Positions 58,401 through 64,000 of a DNA stretch of 64,000 bases are shown here, piece after piece. Below the pieces are notes generated by a model. The model worked only from the letters and a program-made list of their open reading frames with translations, had not been told where the DNA came from and did not search any database. The stretch's first letter is position 1, and the number at the start of each line of letters is the position of its first letter. Where the stretch lies: assembly GCF_000423565.1 (NCBI RefSeq), contig NZ_AUIF01000042.1, forward strand, positions 39,970 through 103,969. Direction: 5' to 3'. Source of the stretch: Runella zeae DSM 19591. Lineage in GTDB: Bacteria; Bacteroidota; Bacteroidia; Cytophagales; Spirosomataceae. Both the position numbers and the translations under genes were made by a program.

Positions 58401-59637
58401 CGACGGACATAAAAATACCATGGGAGCCGGCGTAGGTGTCAAAAATGCCGACCCTAACATGAAAGTGGTGATCGGGGGATTGGCGTCGGCTTACATCGGG
58501 GCTGATTATATCAAAGGAATGATAGATTGGTGTAAACAATACCGTGGTTATAAACCCGACGGAAGCGTAGATTTGTGCTGGGACGTGATTAATTATCACC
58601 TTTATCCCGACAATGCCAACTCCTCCCAAAGCGGCACGGCTTCAAGGGGAGTAGCACCCGAAATTTCGGCAGCTGTGAGCGTGGCTGATGATTTCTTAAA
58701 AACATCACATGAGTCTTCTTATGATATGCCGGTATGGGTGTCAGAAACAGGTTATGATGTCAATCAAGGAAGTCCTATCAAAGCCATTCCAATTGGTAGC
58801 AAATCGGCGCTTGATACCCAAGCCGACTGGATTTTGAGAACAGCACTGTTGTATGCCCGCAAAGGCATTGAAAAAGTATATTTTTATCAGACCTATGATT
58901 TCGACATCAACAATCCTACCCAATTTGGTTCATCAGGCTTGTTGAACACCAATCAGACCCGCAAGCCTGCCGCAGATTTTCTGTACCAGACTCATCAATT
59001 GTTTGGAGAATATACCTACAAACAAACCCTCCAAAACGACCCTATCGTAGACAGGTATGAATGGAATGGTAAATCGGCCTATGTACTCGTAGTGCCTGAT
59101 GAAGTGGGGCGTACCGCCGTTGATACGCTTGATTTGGGAACGGCTTCGTGGGCCAAAATCTACACGCCAATGGCAGGTAGCAATGTGATGAGTGAGCAAA
59201 CTGTTAATACCGTAAACGGAAAATTGATTGTGACTGCCACCGAAACGCCCATTTTTGTGGTTGCGTCTGACCAAATCGTTTCGTCGTCAGATTCTGCTCT
59301 CACTCACAGCGTTGCTCGTTCAGGAATCGAGCCTACATTGAGTGAGCATCTTCCTTTGGTGGCGGAGCGGCAGGCTTTGCATGTGTTGGTAAAAGTATAC
59401 CCCAATCCCTCGGTCGATTACCTTACTATTGCTTTTGAAAATGACAATACTGAACCGCTGGAAGTGAAGTTTTTCAATGCGAGTTTAGGAACGCTTCACA
59501 AAGAAATGACTATTCAGAAAGTGGATACTAAACTATCTGAGCAAATAGACGTGAAATCGCTGCCAGTGGGTACGTACGTGATTGAAATCAAACAGGGGAA
59601 CGAACGCGCTTTTCGCAAAATCGTTAAGACTCCTTAG
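55426..59637 (+). CDS. Multidomain secreted glycosidase: 4 x CBM6, Ig-like, GH-A clan barrel, T9SS type A tail
   Basis: A 1403-residue secreted protein. Signal peptide (LLFFIFLCFYLTTTYSQ); four CBM6-like modules starting near residues 28, 155, 289 and 415, each ending in a GDWNFNWFE-type motif; an Ig-like module (about 540-626); a discoidin-like module (about 633-785); and a clan GH-A barrel (about 795-1210) with probable acid/base E967 (CDNERDKWW) and nucleophile E1107 (WVSETGYD), resembling GH39. The end (VKVYPNPSVDYLTI to FRKIVKTP) is a T9SS type A sorting signal. It probably attacks a beta-linked plant or algal glycan. It is monocistronic with a terminator after it. Confidence 0.85.
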   Translation: MKKLLFFIFLCFYLTTTYSQNYQNIPSKIEAESYSAMSGIQTENTSDDGGGLNVGWIGDGDWLDYNLNVPATGVYTFRFRVSKGYGNGTIELKSASGDVLRTIAVPTTGGWQAWTTVTTTVPLSAGEQTLRVFAKYGDWNFNWFEVASSRPLSGKFEAESYDDMYEIQTESTSDVGGGLNVGRIDEGDWLDYNVNVATAGSYTFKFRIANSYGNGKLEIRNAAGTALATIDVPQTGGWQSWTTLTTTATLAAGSQVLRIYALNGDWNFNWFEVNTAETPSNVPSLIGKMEAEDYDAMFGVQTENTSDEGGGLNVGWFESNDWLEYRVNAPYTGAYTFKLRVANSYGNGIVQLRDAAGSVLASLNIPQTGGWQGWTTISTTAMLSAGEQNIRFHIVNGDWNFNWFEVTGSKPMLGRIEAENFDAMYGVQTETTGDVDGNLNVGWIDTNDWMDYNLNVPATGSYTFQFRVSNSFGNGKIEIRNRAGTALASLDVPQTGGWHNWTTITTAATLPAGSQVLRIYAVSGDWNFNWFEASQGSGPVQSVITFAALPAKTLGEEPFDLVATSNNAQTPITFSSSNPSVVSVSNATGSWKATILATGSVDITASQAGNSNFTTANNVVRNLVIQTPTNPNAVKIPINPKRWYQLNNVSNGLDGLFDNNTSATVQTGWGKVLENFDAYYPLLEGEQMTIERIKFFDGEGSMPDKPLTISIITSDWQRIPIATFTGQEYNGWVGPYPDRSTTGEARFNLDAPISNARYLVINTWWGYPNEIEFYGSYTPPTTNPGPIPPKTVKLKDMIGVNAFEWDFEDAQTSWLINETKMQAMKSFKGIRHYIDWEKLESSEGGYTYNPTHSGSWNYDTIYVRCKVEGIEVLACIKTLPNWLLETYPSSERDHENVPVRYGSDFSSPLSYIEQAKVAFQYAARYGSNPNVNPALVSVNPNQRWFGDGINVVKIGMNLIKYMECDNERDKWWKGRKGYQTAREYAANLSAFYDGHKNTMGAGVGVKNADPNMKVVIGGLASAYIGADYIKGMIDWCKQYRGYKPDGSVDLCWDVINYHLYPDNANSSQSGTASRGVAPEISAAVSVADDFLKTSHESSYDMPVWVSETGYDVNQGSPIKAIPIGSKSALDTQADWILRTALLYARKGIEKVYFYQTYDFDINNPTQFGSSGLLNTNQTRKPAADFLYQTHQLFGEYTYKQTLQNDPIVDRYEWNGKSAYVLVVPDEVGRTAVDTLDLGTASWAKIYTPMAGSNVMSEQTVNTVNGKLIVTATETPIFVVASDQIVSSSDSALTHSVARSGIEPTLSEHLPLVAERQALHVLVKVYPNPSVDYLTIAFENDNTEPLEVKFFNASLGTLHKEMTIQKVDTKLSEQIDVKSLPVGTYVIEIKQGNERAFRKIVKTP
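55507..57024 (+). repeat. Four tandem CBM6-coding repeats
   Basis: Units of about 355 bases begin at 55507, 55887, 56287 and 56668, separated by short linkers. DNA similarity is high in places, for example GGNGATTGGAATTTTAACTGG at the end of most copies and CCCCAAACGGGTGGTTGG-type blocks in copies 2 and 4. Copies 2 and 4 look closest to each other, suggesting duplication or gene conversion. Confidence 0.8.
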
Positions 59638-59654
59638 TGTTTAAAAATAGCGTG

Positions 59655-59694
59655 ACATCCCTGACTTTTATCAGAAAGGTCAGGGATGTTTTGT
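59655..59694 (+). terminator. Terminator after the secreted glycosidase gene
   Basis: ACATCCCTGAC (59655-59665) pairs with GTCAGGGATGT (59679-59689) and is followed by TTTGTT. Confidence 0.8.
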
Positions 59695-59847
59695 TATAAG
59701 TCGTTCCAAATGCCAATAAAATTGATTATATTCATTTTCAAATGAGCACATTCGCCTAAAAGTGAGCTTCAATCTTTGTTTCTCTTCTTTGTTTTGCCGT
59801 TTTTTGTCCAGTTATTATTTCTTGCACTAACCTAACCCTACCATCGG

Positions 59848-60285
59848 ATGAATTTTTTGATAAGAAAAGCCACCCCAGAAGACTTTCCCGCGATTTTTAA
59901 GCTCATCAAAGATTTTTCGGTTTTTCAAAAAACACCCGACAAATTGACCATTACGCTCCCGCAAATGCTCGAAAACAAAGATTTTTTTCAGTGTTTAGTG
60001 GTTGAAAATGAAGGCGAAGTCATCGGATTTGCTTCTTTCTTCTGGGCCTATTATTCGTGGTCGGGCAAGGCACTGTATTTGGATGATTTGTATGTAGAGC
60101 AGACCTACCGAGGGCATCAAATAGGCACTCGACTCATGGAAAAACTCATCGATCTAGCCAATGCTGAAAAGTGTCATAAAATACGCTGGCAAGTGTCGCA
60201 CTGGAATAGCGAAGCCATCGAATTTTACAAAAAAATGGGCGCTCAAATCGACCGAACCGACATCAATTGTGATTTGTATTTGTAA
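59848..60285 (+). CDS. GNAT-family N-acetyltransferase
   Basis: A 145-residue GNAT protein of the diamine/aminoglycoside-type subgroup: FLIRKATPEDFPAIFKLIKD at the N terminus, LYLDDLYVEQTYRGHQIGTRL with the acetyl-CoA loop RGHQIG, and WNSEAIEFYKKMGAQI at the C terminus. It resembles SpeG/thialysine acetyltransferase-like proteins. It is a single gene; an AT-rich 210-base spacer precedes it. Substrate unknown. Confidence 0.86.
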   Translation: MNFLIRKATPEDFPAIFKLIKDFSVFQKTPDKLTITLPQMLENKDFFQCLVVENEGEVIGFASFFWAYYSWSGKALYLDDLYVEQTYRGHQIGTRLMEKLIDLANAEKCHKIRWQVSHWNSEAIEFYKKMGAQIDRTDINCDLYL

Positions 60286-60289
60286 ATAT

Positions 60290-60334
60290 AAAAAGCAGCT
60301 AATCGTTAAGGATTCCCCCCAACGATTAACTGCT
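60290..60334 (-). terminator. Terminator for the glucan phosphorylase gene
   Basis: AGCAGCTAATCGTT (60294-60307) pairs with AACGATTAACTGCT (60321-60334) with one mismatch; on the minus strand it is followed by TTTTT. It lies 21 bases past the stop at 60355. Confidence 0.75.
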
Positions 60335-60354
60335 AAAGATGAATGTTTTTTACC

Positions 60355-62001
60355 CTATTTATAGACTTCAGTATAATATTCCGCCGCCATGCGGTCAGAG
60401 TTGAAAAAGTCTCCCACGTCGTTCATACTTTGCAAAACAACTTTGTTCCAATCTTCGCGGCGTTGATAGTACATCGGAAGGATGTCGTGTTCGAGTACAT
60501 CTAGCATGTTAGAAATATCTTCGGCGTCGCGATTGTCTTCGGAAGCTACGGGCACAATAAAAGCGTTTTCGCCGTGTTTGGCAAATTCGCATATCCAGCC
60601 GTCGTAGGTAGAAAAATTGAGACTAGCGTTCATCGCGGCGGTCATACCGCTGGTACCTGAGGCTTCGCGGGTTACAACAGGCGTATTGAGCCAAACATCC
60701 GAACCTTGTTTGAGCTGTTTTGACAATGCCAACTCATAGCCTGTAAGCACCGCCATATTGGGATACAAATGACTCAGATAAAAAAGCTGATTGAAAGTAT
60801 AAATCGCTCCTTCGTCTTTAGGATAAGGTTTTCCCGCCCAAATAAACTGAATCGGCATTTCGGGATTACGCATGATGCGGTCAAAACGCTCGCGGTCGCG
60901 GGTGAGAAGGTCGGGGCGCTTGTAGGCTGCAAAACGCCTTGCCCACACAATAGTGAGGACGTTAGGGTCAAATATTTTACCCACTTGGTCGGCCACGGTC
61001 AAAAACAACTGACTTTTGAGGGCTTTTTTGCGATTGTCGATAGCCGTAAGGTCACCTTTGACGCGGGCTTGCTCTAGCTCAGGGTCGGTCCACGAAGCCT
61101 TGTGTTGGGAATTGGTAACGTGCGTAATGGGACATATACCACTTGCCCAACTCCACATGTGTCGGGATACTTCTCCGTGGAGTTTGGAGACCGCATTGGC
61201 TTGGTGACTAAGCCGCAATGCCACCAATGAATGATTGAAAGTTGAGTCTTGGATACCCGTGATTTTATGAACTGTAGGAAGAGGTACTTCCCCAAAAAAG
61301 CTCAAATCATTCAAAAATTGAATGTCATGCTTTTCATTTCCAGCTTCTTCGGGGGTATGGGTCGTAAATACCAAGCGTTTTCTAACGGATTCGAGTTTAC
61401 CAAATTTTTTGTATAAATGAAAAACCGCCGACACCGCATGAGCTTCGTTGAGGTGATATATGTCGGGTTGGTAGTCGATAGCGTCCAAAAATTTGGCTCC
61501 GCCTAGCCCCAACACCATGCACTGCATGACCTTGATAGCGGGGTCGGCATCATAAAGATGATACGAAATACGCCGCGCCCAAGGGTCGTTGCCGTCGGTA
61601 TCGGTGGTTAGGAAAAACATCGGCACCGTTCCAAAATACTTAGGATCAAGATAATAGGCCGCTACCCAAACGGGCTGTTGGGCGATAGTGATTTGAAAGC
61701 GAATACCCGTGTCTTTCAAGAAGTTGTACATTTTCTCGCGAAACTGCGGTACCATGCTATTGTCGGTATTGCGGACTTGGTCATAGTAGCCGTGTTTCCA
61801 AAGCATCCCGATTCCGACCAAATTTTGGCGTAAATCATGGGCGCTTTTCATGTGCGAGCCTGCCAAAAATCCCAAACCACCCGAGTAGGTTTTGAGGGCT
61901 TGGTCAACGGCAAATTCCATTGAAAAATAAACGACGGATTTTTTGTAGCGAGCGTCAAACGCGTAAGGGTGGGCATACGCCACGGGGAGTTTTTTTGCCA
62001 T
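60355..62001 (-). CDS. Alpha-glucan (glycogen) phosphorylase-like, short type, lacking the usual PLP lysine
   Basis: A 548-residue GT35-type protein. Motifs are VVYFSMEFAVDQALKTYSGGLG, AGSHMKSAHDL, LNEAHAVSAVFHLY, WARRFAAYKRPDLL and the C-terminal REASGTSGMTAAMNASL. In canonical phosphorylases this last block reads GTxxMK with the Lys holding pyridoxal phosphate; here T454 stands in that place. The gene may therefore encode a phosphorylase-fold glucan-binding or transferase protein rather than a PLP-dependent phosphorylase. It is monocistronic with its own terminator. The short length is typical of bacterial short-type members. Confidence 0.8.
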   Translation of the reverse strand: MAKKLPVAYAHPYAFDARYKKSVVYFSMEFAVDQALKTYSGGLGFLAGSHMKSAHDLRQNLVGIGMLWKHGYYDQVRNTDNSMVPQFREKMYNFLKDTGIRFQITIAQQPVWVAAYYLDPKYFGTVPMFFLTTDTDGNDPWARRISYHLYDADPAIKVMQCMVLGLGGAKFLDAIDYQPDIYHLNEAHAVSAVFHLYKKFGKLESVRKRLVFTTHTPEEAGNEKHDIQFLNDLSFFGEVPLPTVHKITGIQDSTFNHSLVALRLSHQANAVSKLHGEVSRHMWSWASGICPITHVTNSQHKASWTDPELEQARVKGDLTAIDNRKKALKSQLFLTVADQVGKIFDPNVLTIVWARRFAAYKRPDLLTRDRERFDRIMRNPEMPIQFIWAGKPYPKDEGAIYTFNQLFYLSHLYPNMAVLTGYELALSKQLKQGSDVWLNTPVVTREASGTSGMTAAMNASLNFSTYDGWICEFAKHGENAFIVPVASEDNRDAEDISNMLDVLEHDILPMYYQRREDWNKVVLQSMNDVGDFFNSDRMAAEYYTEVYK

Positions 62002-62244
62002 ATGAATCTTAAATCATAGGTGGATGAGGCTACTAAGCTAAAGAAATTTTGAGGGAATCAGGCCATCAGCTCCGTAAAAATCGGCGGGGTAGGGGGCTTC
62101 CCTCAAGGCCAATCATAACGTCAAAATCCTTGCTAGCGTATTTGAATGGGTAATAAGAATTTTGTGGGCAAAAGATAAATTGTTGATATTCAGTATAATC
62201 AAAGAAATTGCCAGAAAATCTATTCATGAGTTTTGGCCGAACAT
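62002..62244. other. Spacer between phosphorylase gene and tRNA promoter
   Basis: About 240 bases holding the upstream region of the phosphorylase gene. No gene is supported; a 72-codon frame on the minus strand runs across the tRNA promoter and looks accidental. Confidence 0.4.
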
Positions 62245-62275
62245 TTTGTGTTTTCATTCGCATTTTATACTTTTG
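62245..62275 (+). promoter_or_regulatory. Strong Bacteroidota promoter of the tRNA locus
   Basis: TTTG at 62245-62248, a 19-base spacer, then TACTTTTG at 62268-62275, a complete match to the consensus. Transcription would start near 62282, just before the first broken tRNA 5' half at 62305. No other promoter was found before the intact tRNA at 62711. Confidence 0.75.
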
Positions 62276-62301
62276 CACCCACAAAATGCCAAAGCGGTAT
62301 T

Positions 62302-62360
62302 TTCGGGCTCATAGCTCAGTCGTTTATCCCGAAGCAATTTCGGGATGACTCATCAAAATG
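62302..62360 (+). repeat. 59-bp direct repeat A: broken tRNA 5' half with palindrome
   Basis: It starts TTCGGG and contains the tRNA acceptor and D-stem 5' part (62305-62322). The D-arm is then replaced by the palindrome ATCCCGAA-GCAAT-TTCGGGAT (62326-62346), and the tRNA-like string GACTCATCAA (anticodon region) follows. It is identical base for base to 62608-62666. It directly follows the tRNA promoter and lacks any 3' half, so it cannot form a tRNA. Confidence 0.85.
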
Positions 62361-62368
62361 TATAACAA

Positions 62369-62620
62369 ATGTATTTTGTTTATATTCTTTATTCTGAGAT
62401 AATAAATAAATATTATATTGGTTGTACAGAAGATTTAGACAGGAGACTTGATGAACATAACAGAGGGCTTTCAAGTTTTACTAGCAAAGGAACTCCATGG
62501 AAGAGAGTTTATTGGGAAGAGTTTAAAACATTAGGAGAAGCTAGAAGACGAGAAATTGAAGTGAAAAAGAAAAAAAGTAGAAAGTATATTGAGTATTTAA
62601 TAAAGAGTTCGGGCTCATAG
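62369..62620 (+). CDS. Small GIY-YIG endonuclease
   Basis: An 83-residue single-domain GIY-YIG nuclease (YhbQ/UPF0213-like). FVYILYS and KYYIGCTEDLDRRLDEHN give the GIY and YIG strands and the catalytic Arg; WKRVYWEEF contains the catalytic Glu region. The basic tail EVKKKKSRKYIEYLIKS runs into the next repeat and the stop codon TAG is made by tRNA-like sequence (CATAG). It lies between two identical 59-bp repeats derived from a tRNA 5' half, is AT-rich compared with neighbouring genes, and is most simply a selfish endonuclease unit that inserted in the tRNA gene. Confidence 0.88.
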   Translation: MYFVYILYSEIINKYYIGCTEDLDRRLDEHNRGLSSFTSKGTPWKRVYWEEFKTLGEARRREIEVKKKKSRKYIEYLIKSSGS

Positions 62621-62666
62621 CTCAGTCGTTTATCCCGAAGCAATTTCGGGATGACTCATCAAAATG
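62608..62666 (+). repeat. 59-bp direct repeat B: second broken tRNA 5' half
   Basis: Identical to repeat A (62302-62360), including the palindrome at 62632-62652. Its first bases overlap the 3' end of the GIY-YIG gene and supply its stop codon. Confidence 0.85.
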
Positions 62667-62710
62667 AAGTAAAAAAGTAGAAAGTATATTGAGTATTTAA
62701 TAAAGAGTTC
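62667..62710 (+). pseudogene. 3' remnant of a second GIY-YIG gene
   Basis: AGTAAAAAAGTAGAAAGTAT and the following bases repeat the last codons of the intact GIY-YIG gene (KKSRKYIEYLIKSSG) after a small deletion. All upstream coding sequence of this copy is gone. It abuts the intact tRNA directly. Confidence 0.7.
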
Positions 62711-62747
62711 GGGCCCATAGCTCAGTCGGTTAGAGCATCTGACTCAT

Positions 62748-63415
62748 CAATTAAAGTTCTTTGAATTTATGAACCGCATTTGTGTTGTTTGTCAAACTGA
62801 AATATTTGGCCAAAAGCAAAAATACTGTAGCAATACATGTAAGCAAAAAAGCCATTATTACAGAGTTAAACATCAAACAAATACGTATTATTCTCAAACA
62901 ATTCGCTCAATTTCGCGCAAAGTTAAATTAGTTGAAATGTTTGGAAGTAAATGTTCAAAGTGCGGTTACAATGCTAATCTAGCTGCATTACATTTTCACC
63001 ATATTGATTCGACAACAAAGCATTTTAAATTAGATGCTCGTATTCTCTCGAATAAAAAGTGGGAAAGTATTGTAAAGGAAGCTAGTAAATGTTTGCTTTT
63101 ATGTTCTAATTGTCATGCAGAAGAGCATAATCCAGAACTAAGCATTGTAAATGTTCAAAGAATTTTAAATGGTGCCACTTTTGCGTAAGCAAAAGATGTG
63201 AAAGGGGTTAATTCAGGGAAGCCTTAACGGATAGCGCCGATGGTAATCCTGAGCCAAGCCAAGTGAAAGGTTTAAGAGTAACTTGGAAGGTGCAGAGACT
63301 AAGAAGTGAGGAGACCAACCAATAAGCTTCTAACAACGCCCCTCACCCTAATTCCGAAAGCCTTCGGAAAGGGTGGTGAGATAGTCCTACTACTTCGGGA
63401 AATCGAAGGAAAGTG
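62748..63415 (+). ncRNA. Group I intron in the tRNA anticodon loop, with an ORF in its P1 loop
   Basis: About 668 bases. The 5' splice site follows the U of CAU and the last intron base is G (63415), as in group I introns. The internal guide GTGA (63198-63201) can pair with UCAU of exon 1 with the standard U-G wobble. Conserved core elements occur in order: P-like AATTCAGGGAAG (63210-63221), Q-like AATCCTGAGCCAAG (from about 63245), R-like GTGCAGAGACTAA (from about 63290) and S-like GAGATAGTCC (from about 63378). ACTA of R pairs with TAGT of S as P7. The HNH gene lies between exon 1 and the guide sequence, i.e. in the P1 loop. Confidence 0.85.
62769..63188 (+). CDS. HNH homing endonuclease encoded in the intron
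   Basis: A 139-residue protein. An N-terminal zinc finger (C5, C8, C20, C24) is followed by a basic linker and an HNH domain: C62/C65, HFHHID with H77/H78, N114, H116 and H120 in CSNCHAEEH, with C112/C115 completing a zinc ribbon. The gene begins 21 bases into the intron and ends 10 bases before the guide sequence. It is clearly more AT-rich than chromosomal neighbours. Such enzymes cut intronless alleles and spread the intron by repair; the site would be the tRNA anticodon loop. The target is inferred from position. Confidence 0.88.
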   Translation: MNRICVVCQTEIFGQKQKYCSNTCKQKSHYYRVKHQTNTYYSQTIRSISRKVKLVEMFGSKCSKCGYNANLAALHFHHIDSTTKHFKLDARILSNKKWESIVKEASKCLLLCSNCHAEEHNPELSIVNVQRILNGATFA

Positions 63416-63457
63416 AATCAGGTGGTCGCAGGTTCGAGCCCTGCTGGGCCCACATTT

Positions 63458-63501
63458 AAACGTCTAACTAATTGATTTTCAATAAGTTAGACGTTTTTTT
63501 T
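63458..63501 (+). terminator. Terminator after the tRNA
   Basis: AAACGTCTAACTA pairs with TAAGTTAGACGTTT around an AT-rich loop and is followed by eight T. It begins five bases after the tRNA. Confidence 0.85.
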
Positions 63502-63683
63502 GAGCTACACTTCTCTAAAACTGTATGCCTATTTTTTTAAGTCTTTTATTTATCCTGTTGATTTGTAGCATTTTAGCTGTCGAGAGTATTTGAAAGGTCG
63601 TCAGTGTTGGCTGCTGTGTTATATTTTCAATGTTAAATTTATAATTATCAGCCCCACTATAGGGGCGCAAACCAAATTGTCGC
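63502..63683. other. Short spacer with a palindrome near an IS end
   Basis: GCCCC-ACTATA-GGGGC at 63651-63666 lies 17 bases past the stop of the transposase fragment and may mark the end of the insertion sequence. The rest is AT-rich and shows nothing. Confidence 0.35.
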
Positions 63684-64000
63684 TTAAGCGGCGTGTTTGA
63701 GGCCCATTTTTAGGGCGATTACATTGCGTAAGCTATCTCTTTTCTGACTTTTAAAAACGGTACGCATATTGAGTACCGCGCTTAGTCCTTTAGTCCAACG
63801 TTGTCCTACGAGCTTGCACCTTTGCTGCACCACTGTGCTAATGGCCGATTCAATAGCCCCACTCCCAATACAGCCCGATATTCATGGTATTTCATTCGGT
63901 ATCGATTATGTTGGTAGTACTTCATAAGGCTATCTGCCTGCTGCTTGAGATGCTGACTTTTGCAGGTATTTTTTTTATCAGTTATGGCTTCAATGACCCA
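63684..64000 (-). pseudogene. ISKra4-like transposase C-terminal fragment, frameshifted, cut by the window edge
   Basis: The minus strand reads a conserved transposase end: GSGAIESAISTVVQQRCK, then GQRWTKGLSAVLNMRTVF and the C terminus ALKMGLKHAA. The GSGxIESA...QR.K..G.RW pattern fits ISKra4-type DDE transposases, the Glu being part of the catalytic triad. Upstream sequence (HLKQQADSLMKYY) continues in another frame; the shift lies near 63870-63882, so the gene is broken unless there is a sequencing error. The rest is beyond the right edge. Family assignment is by motif memory and is moderate. Confidence 0.7.

Larger units (their letters stand above)
62571..62728 (+). repeat. Tandem repeat of the GIY-YIG 3' end plus tRNA 5' start
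   Basis: Bases 62571-62628 and 62671-62728 are 58-base copies exactly 100 bases apart with one difference (T at 62615, C at 62715). Each holds the last codons of the GIY-YIG gene followed by the first 18 bases of the tRNA. The second copy is thus the 3' remnant of a second GIY-YIG unit. Confidence 0.85.
62711..63452 (+). tRNA. tRNA with anticodon CAU (Met or Ile2), interrupted by a group I intron
   Basis: Exon 1 is 62711-62747 and exon 2 is 63416-63452. Joined, they form a complete cloverleaf: acceptor GGGCCCA/TGGGCCC, D-stem GCTC/GAGC, anticodon stem TCTGA/TCAGG with loop CTCATAA, five-base variable loop, and T-arm GCAGG-TTCGAGC-CCTGC, discriminator A. The CCA is not encoded. The intron sits between anticodon base 36 and base 37. 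CAU could be elongator Met or, after lysidine modification, Ile2; sequence alone does not settle this. A terminator follows. The promoter lies about 435 bases upstream, before the broken copies. Confidence 0.9.

Noticed and set aside
62066..62284. 72-codon open frame on the minus strand before the tRNA locus
   Set aside because: It runs across the tRNA promoter, has no recognisable domain and an unlikely composition.
62302..62360. Broken 5' half considered as a functional tRNA
   Set aside because: The D-arm is replaced by a palindrome and there is no 3' half before the next repeat.
62002..64000. Integrative element or prophage attachment site at the tRNA
   Set aside because: No integrase gene in view and the duplicated part is the tRNA 5' half, whereas integrases normally duplicate the 3' end.

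Overview
The window reads as chromosomal DNA of a Bacteroidota bacterium, probably order Cytophagales. Several secreted proteins end in type IX secretion sorting domains: gliding-motility-associated C-terminal (type B) domains at 6375 and 43971, and a type A tail at 55426. Promoters fit the Bacteroidota pattern TTTG-N19-TAnnTTTG (best at 21600 and 62245), genes mostly lack Shine-Dalgarno sequences, and lpxK shows an outer membrane. Genus cannot be fixed from the sequence alone. No rRNA, CRISPR array, prophage or defence island was seen.

Left part (1-21460): the end of a sugar/glycan locus (epimerase, N-terminal transketolase subunit, GT39-type membrane glycosyltransferase, all minus strand); a GMC dehydrogenase with a Tat-exported small subunit; a type B secreted protein; lpxK and menC; an OmpA protein followed by two helix-hairpin-helix paralogues; an exported enolase-superfamily enzyme with an exported RraA-like protein; a 55-residue Cys-rich protein; a thioredoxin-fold protein; pgi; a membrane AraC regulator; GNAT and DinB proteins.

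Centre (21600-46610): a signalling operon (hybrid kinase with CHASE3/GAF/receivers, CheR, CheB, receiver-kinase) runs from a textbook promoter. After a 550-base gap comes a long exopolysaccharide cluster: response regulator, degenerate receiver fused to a priming sugar transferase, many glycosyltransferases including GT11 and GT14 types, O-antigen polymerase-like protein, acyltransferases, short TolC-like protein, Wzz/Wzc-like protein with a decayed kinase domain, flippase, a type B secreted protein and two tandem paralogous glycosyltransferases.

Right part (46620-62001): a complete tripartite ABC-2 efflux operon under a TetR regulator, with matching inverted-repeat operators before tetR and before tolC; a membrane GT2; a 1403-residue secreted glycosidase with four CBM6 repeats; a GNAT protein; and a short-type alpha-glucan phosphorylase lacking the usual PLP lysine.

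Right end (62245-64000): the most unusual locus. A tRNA with anticodon CAU is split directly after the anticodon by a group I intron, and an HNH endonuclease gene lies in the P1 loop of that intron. Upstream lie two broken copies of the tRNA 5' half, each with a palindrome in place of the D-arm, flanking a GIY-YIG nuclease gene; a 3' remnant of a second GIY-YIG copy abuts the intact tRNA. The only recognisable promoter sits before the first broken copy. The window ends in a frameshifted ISKra4-like transposase fragment.
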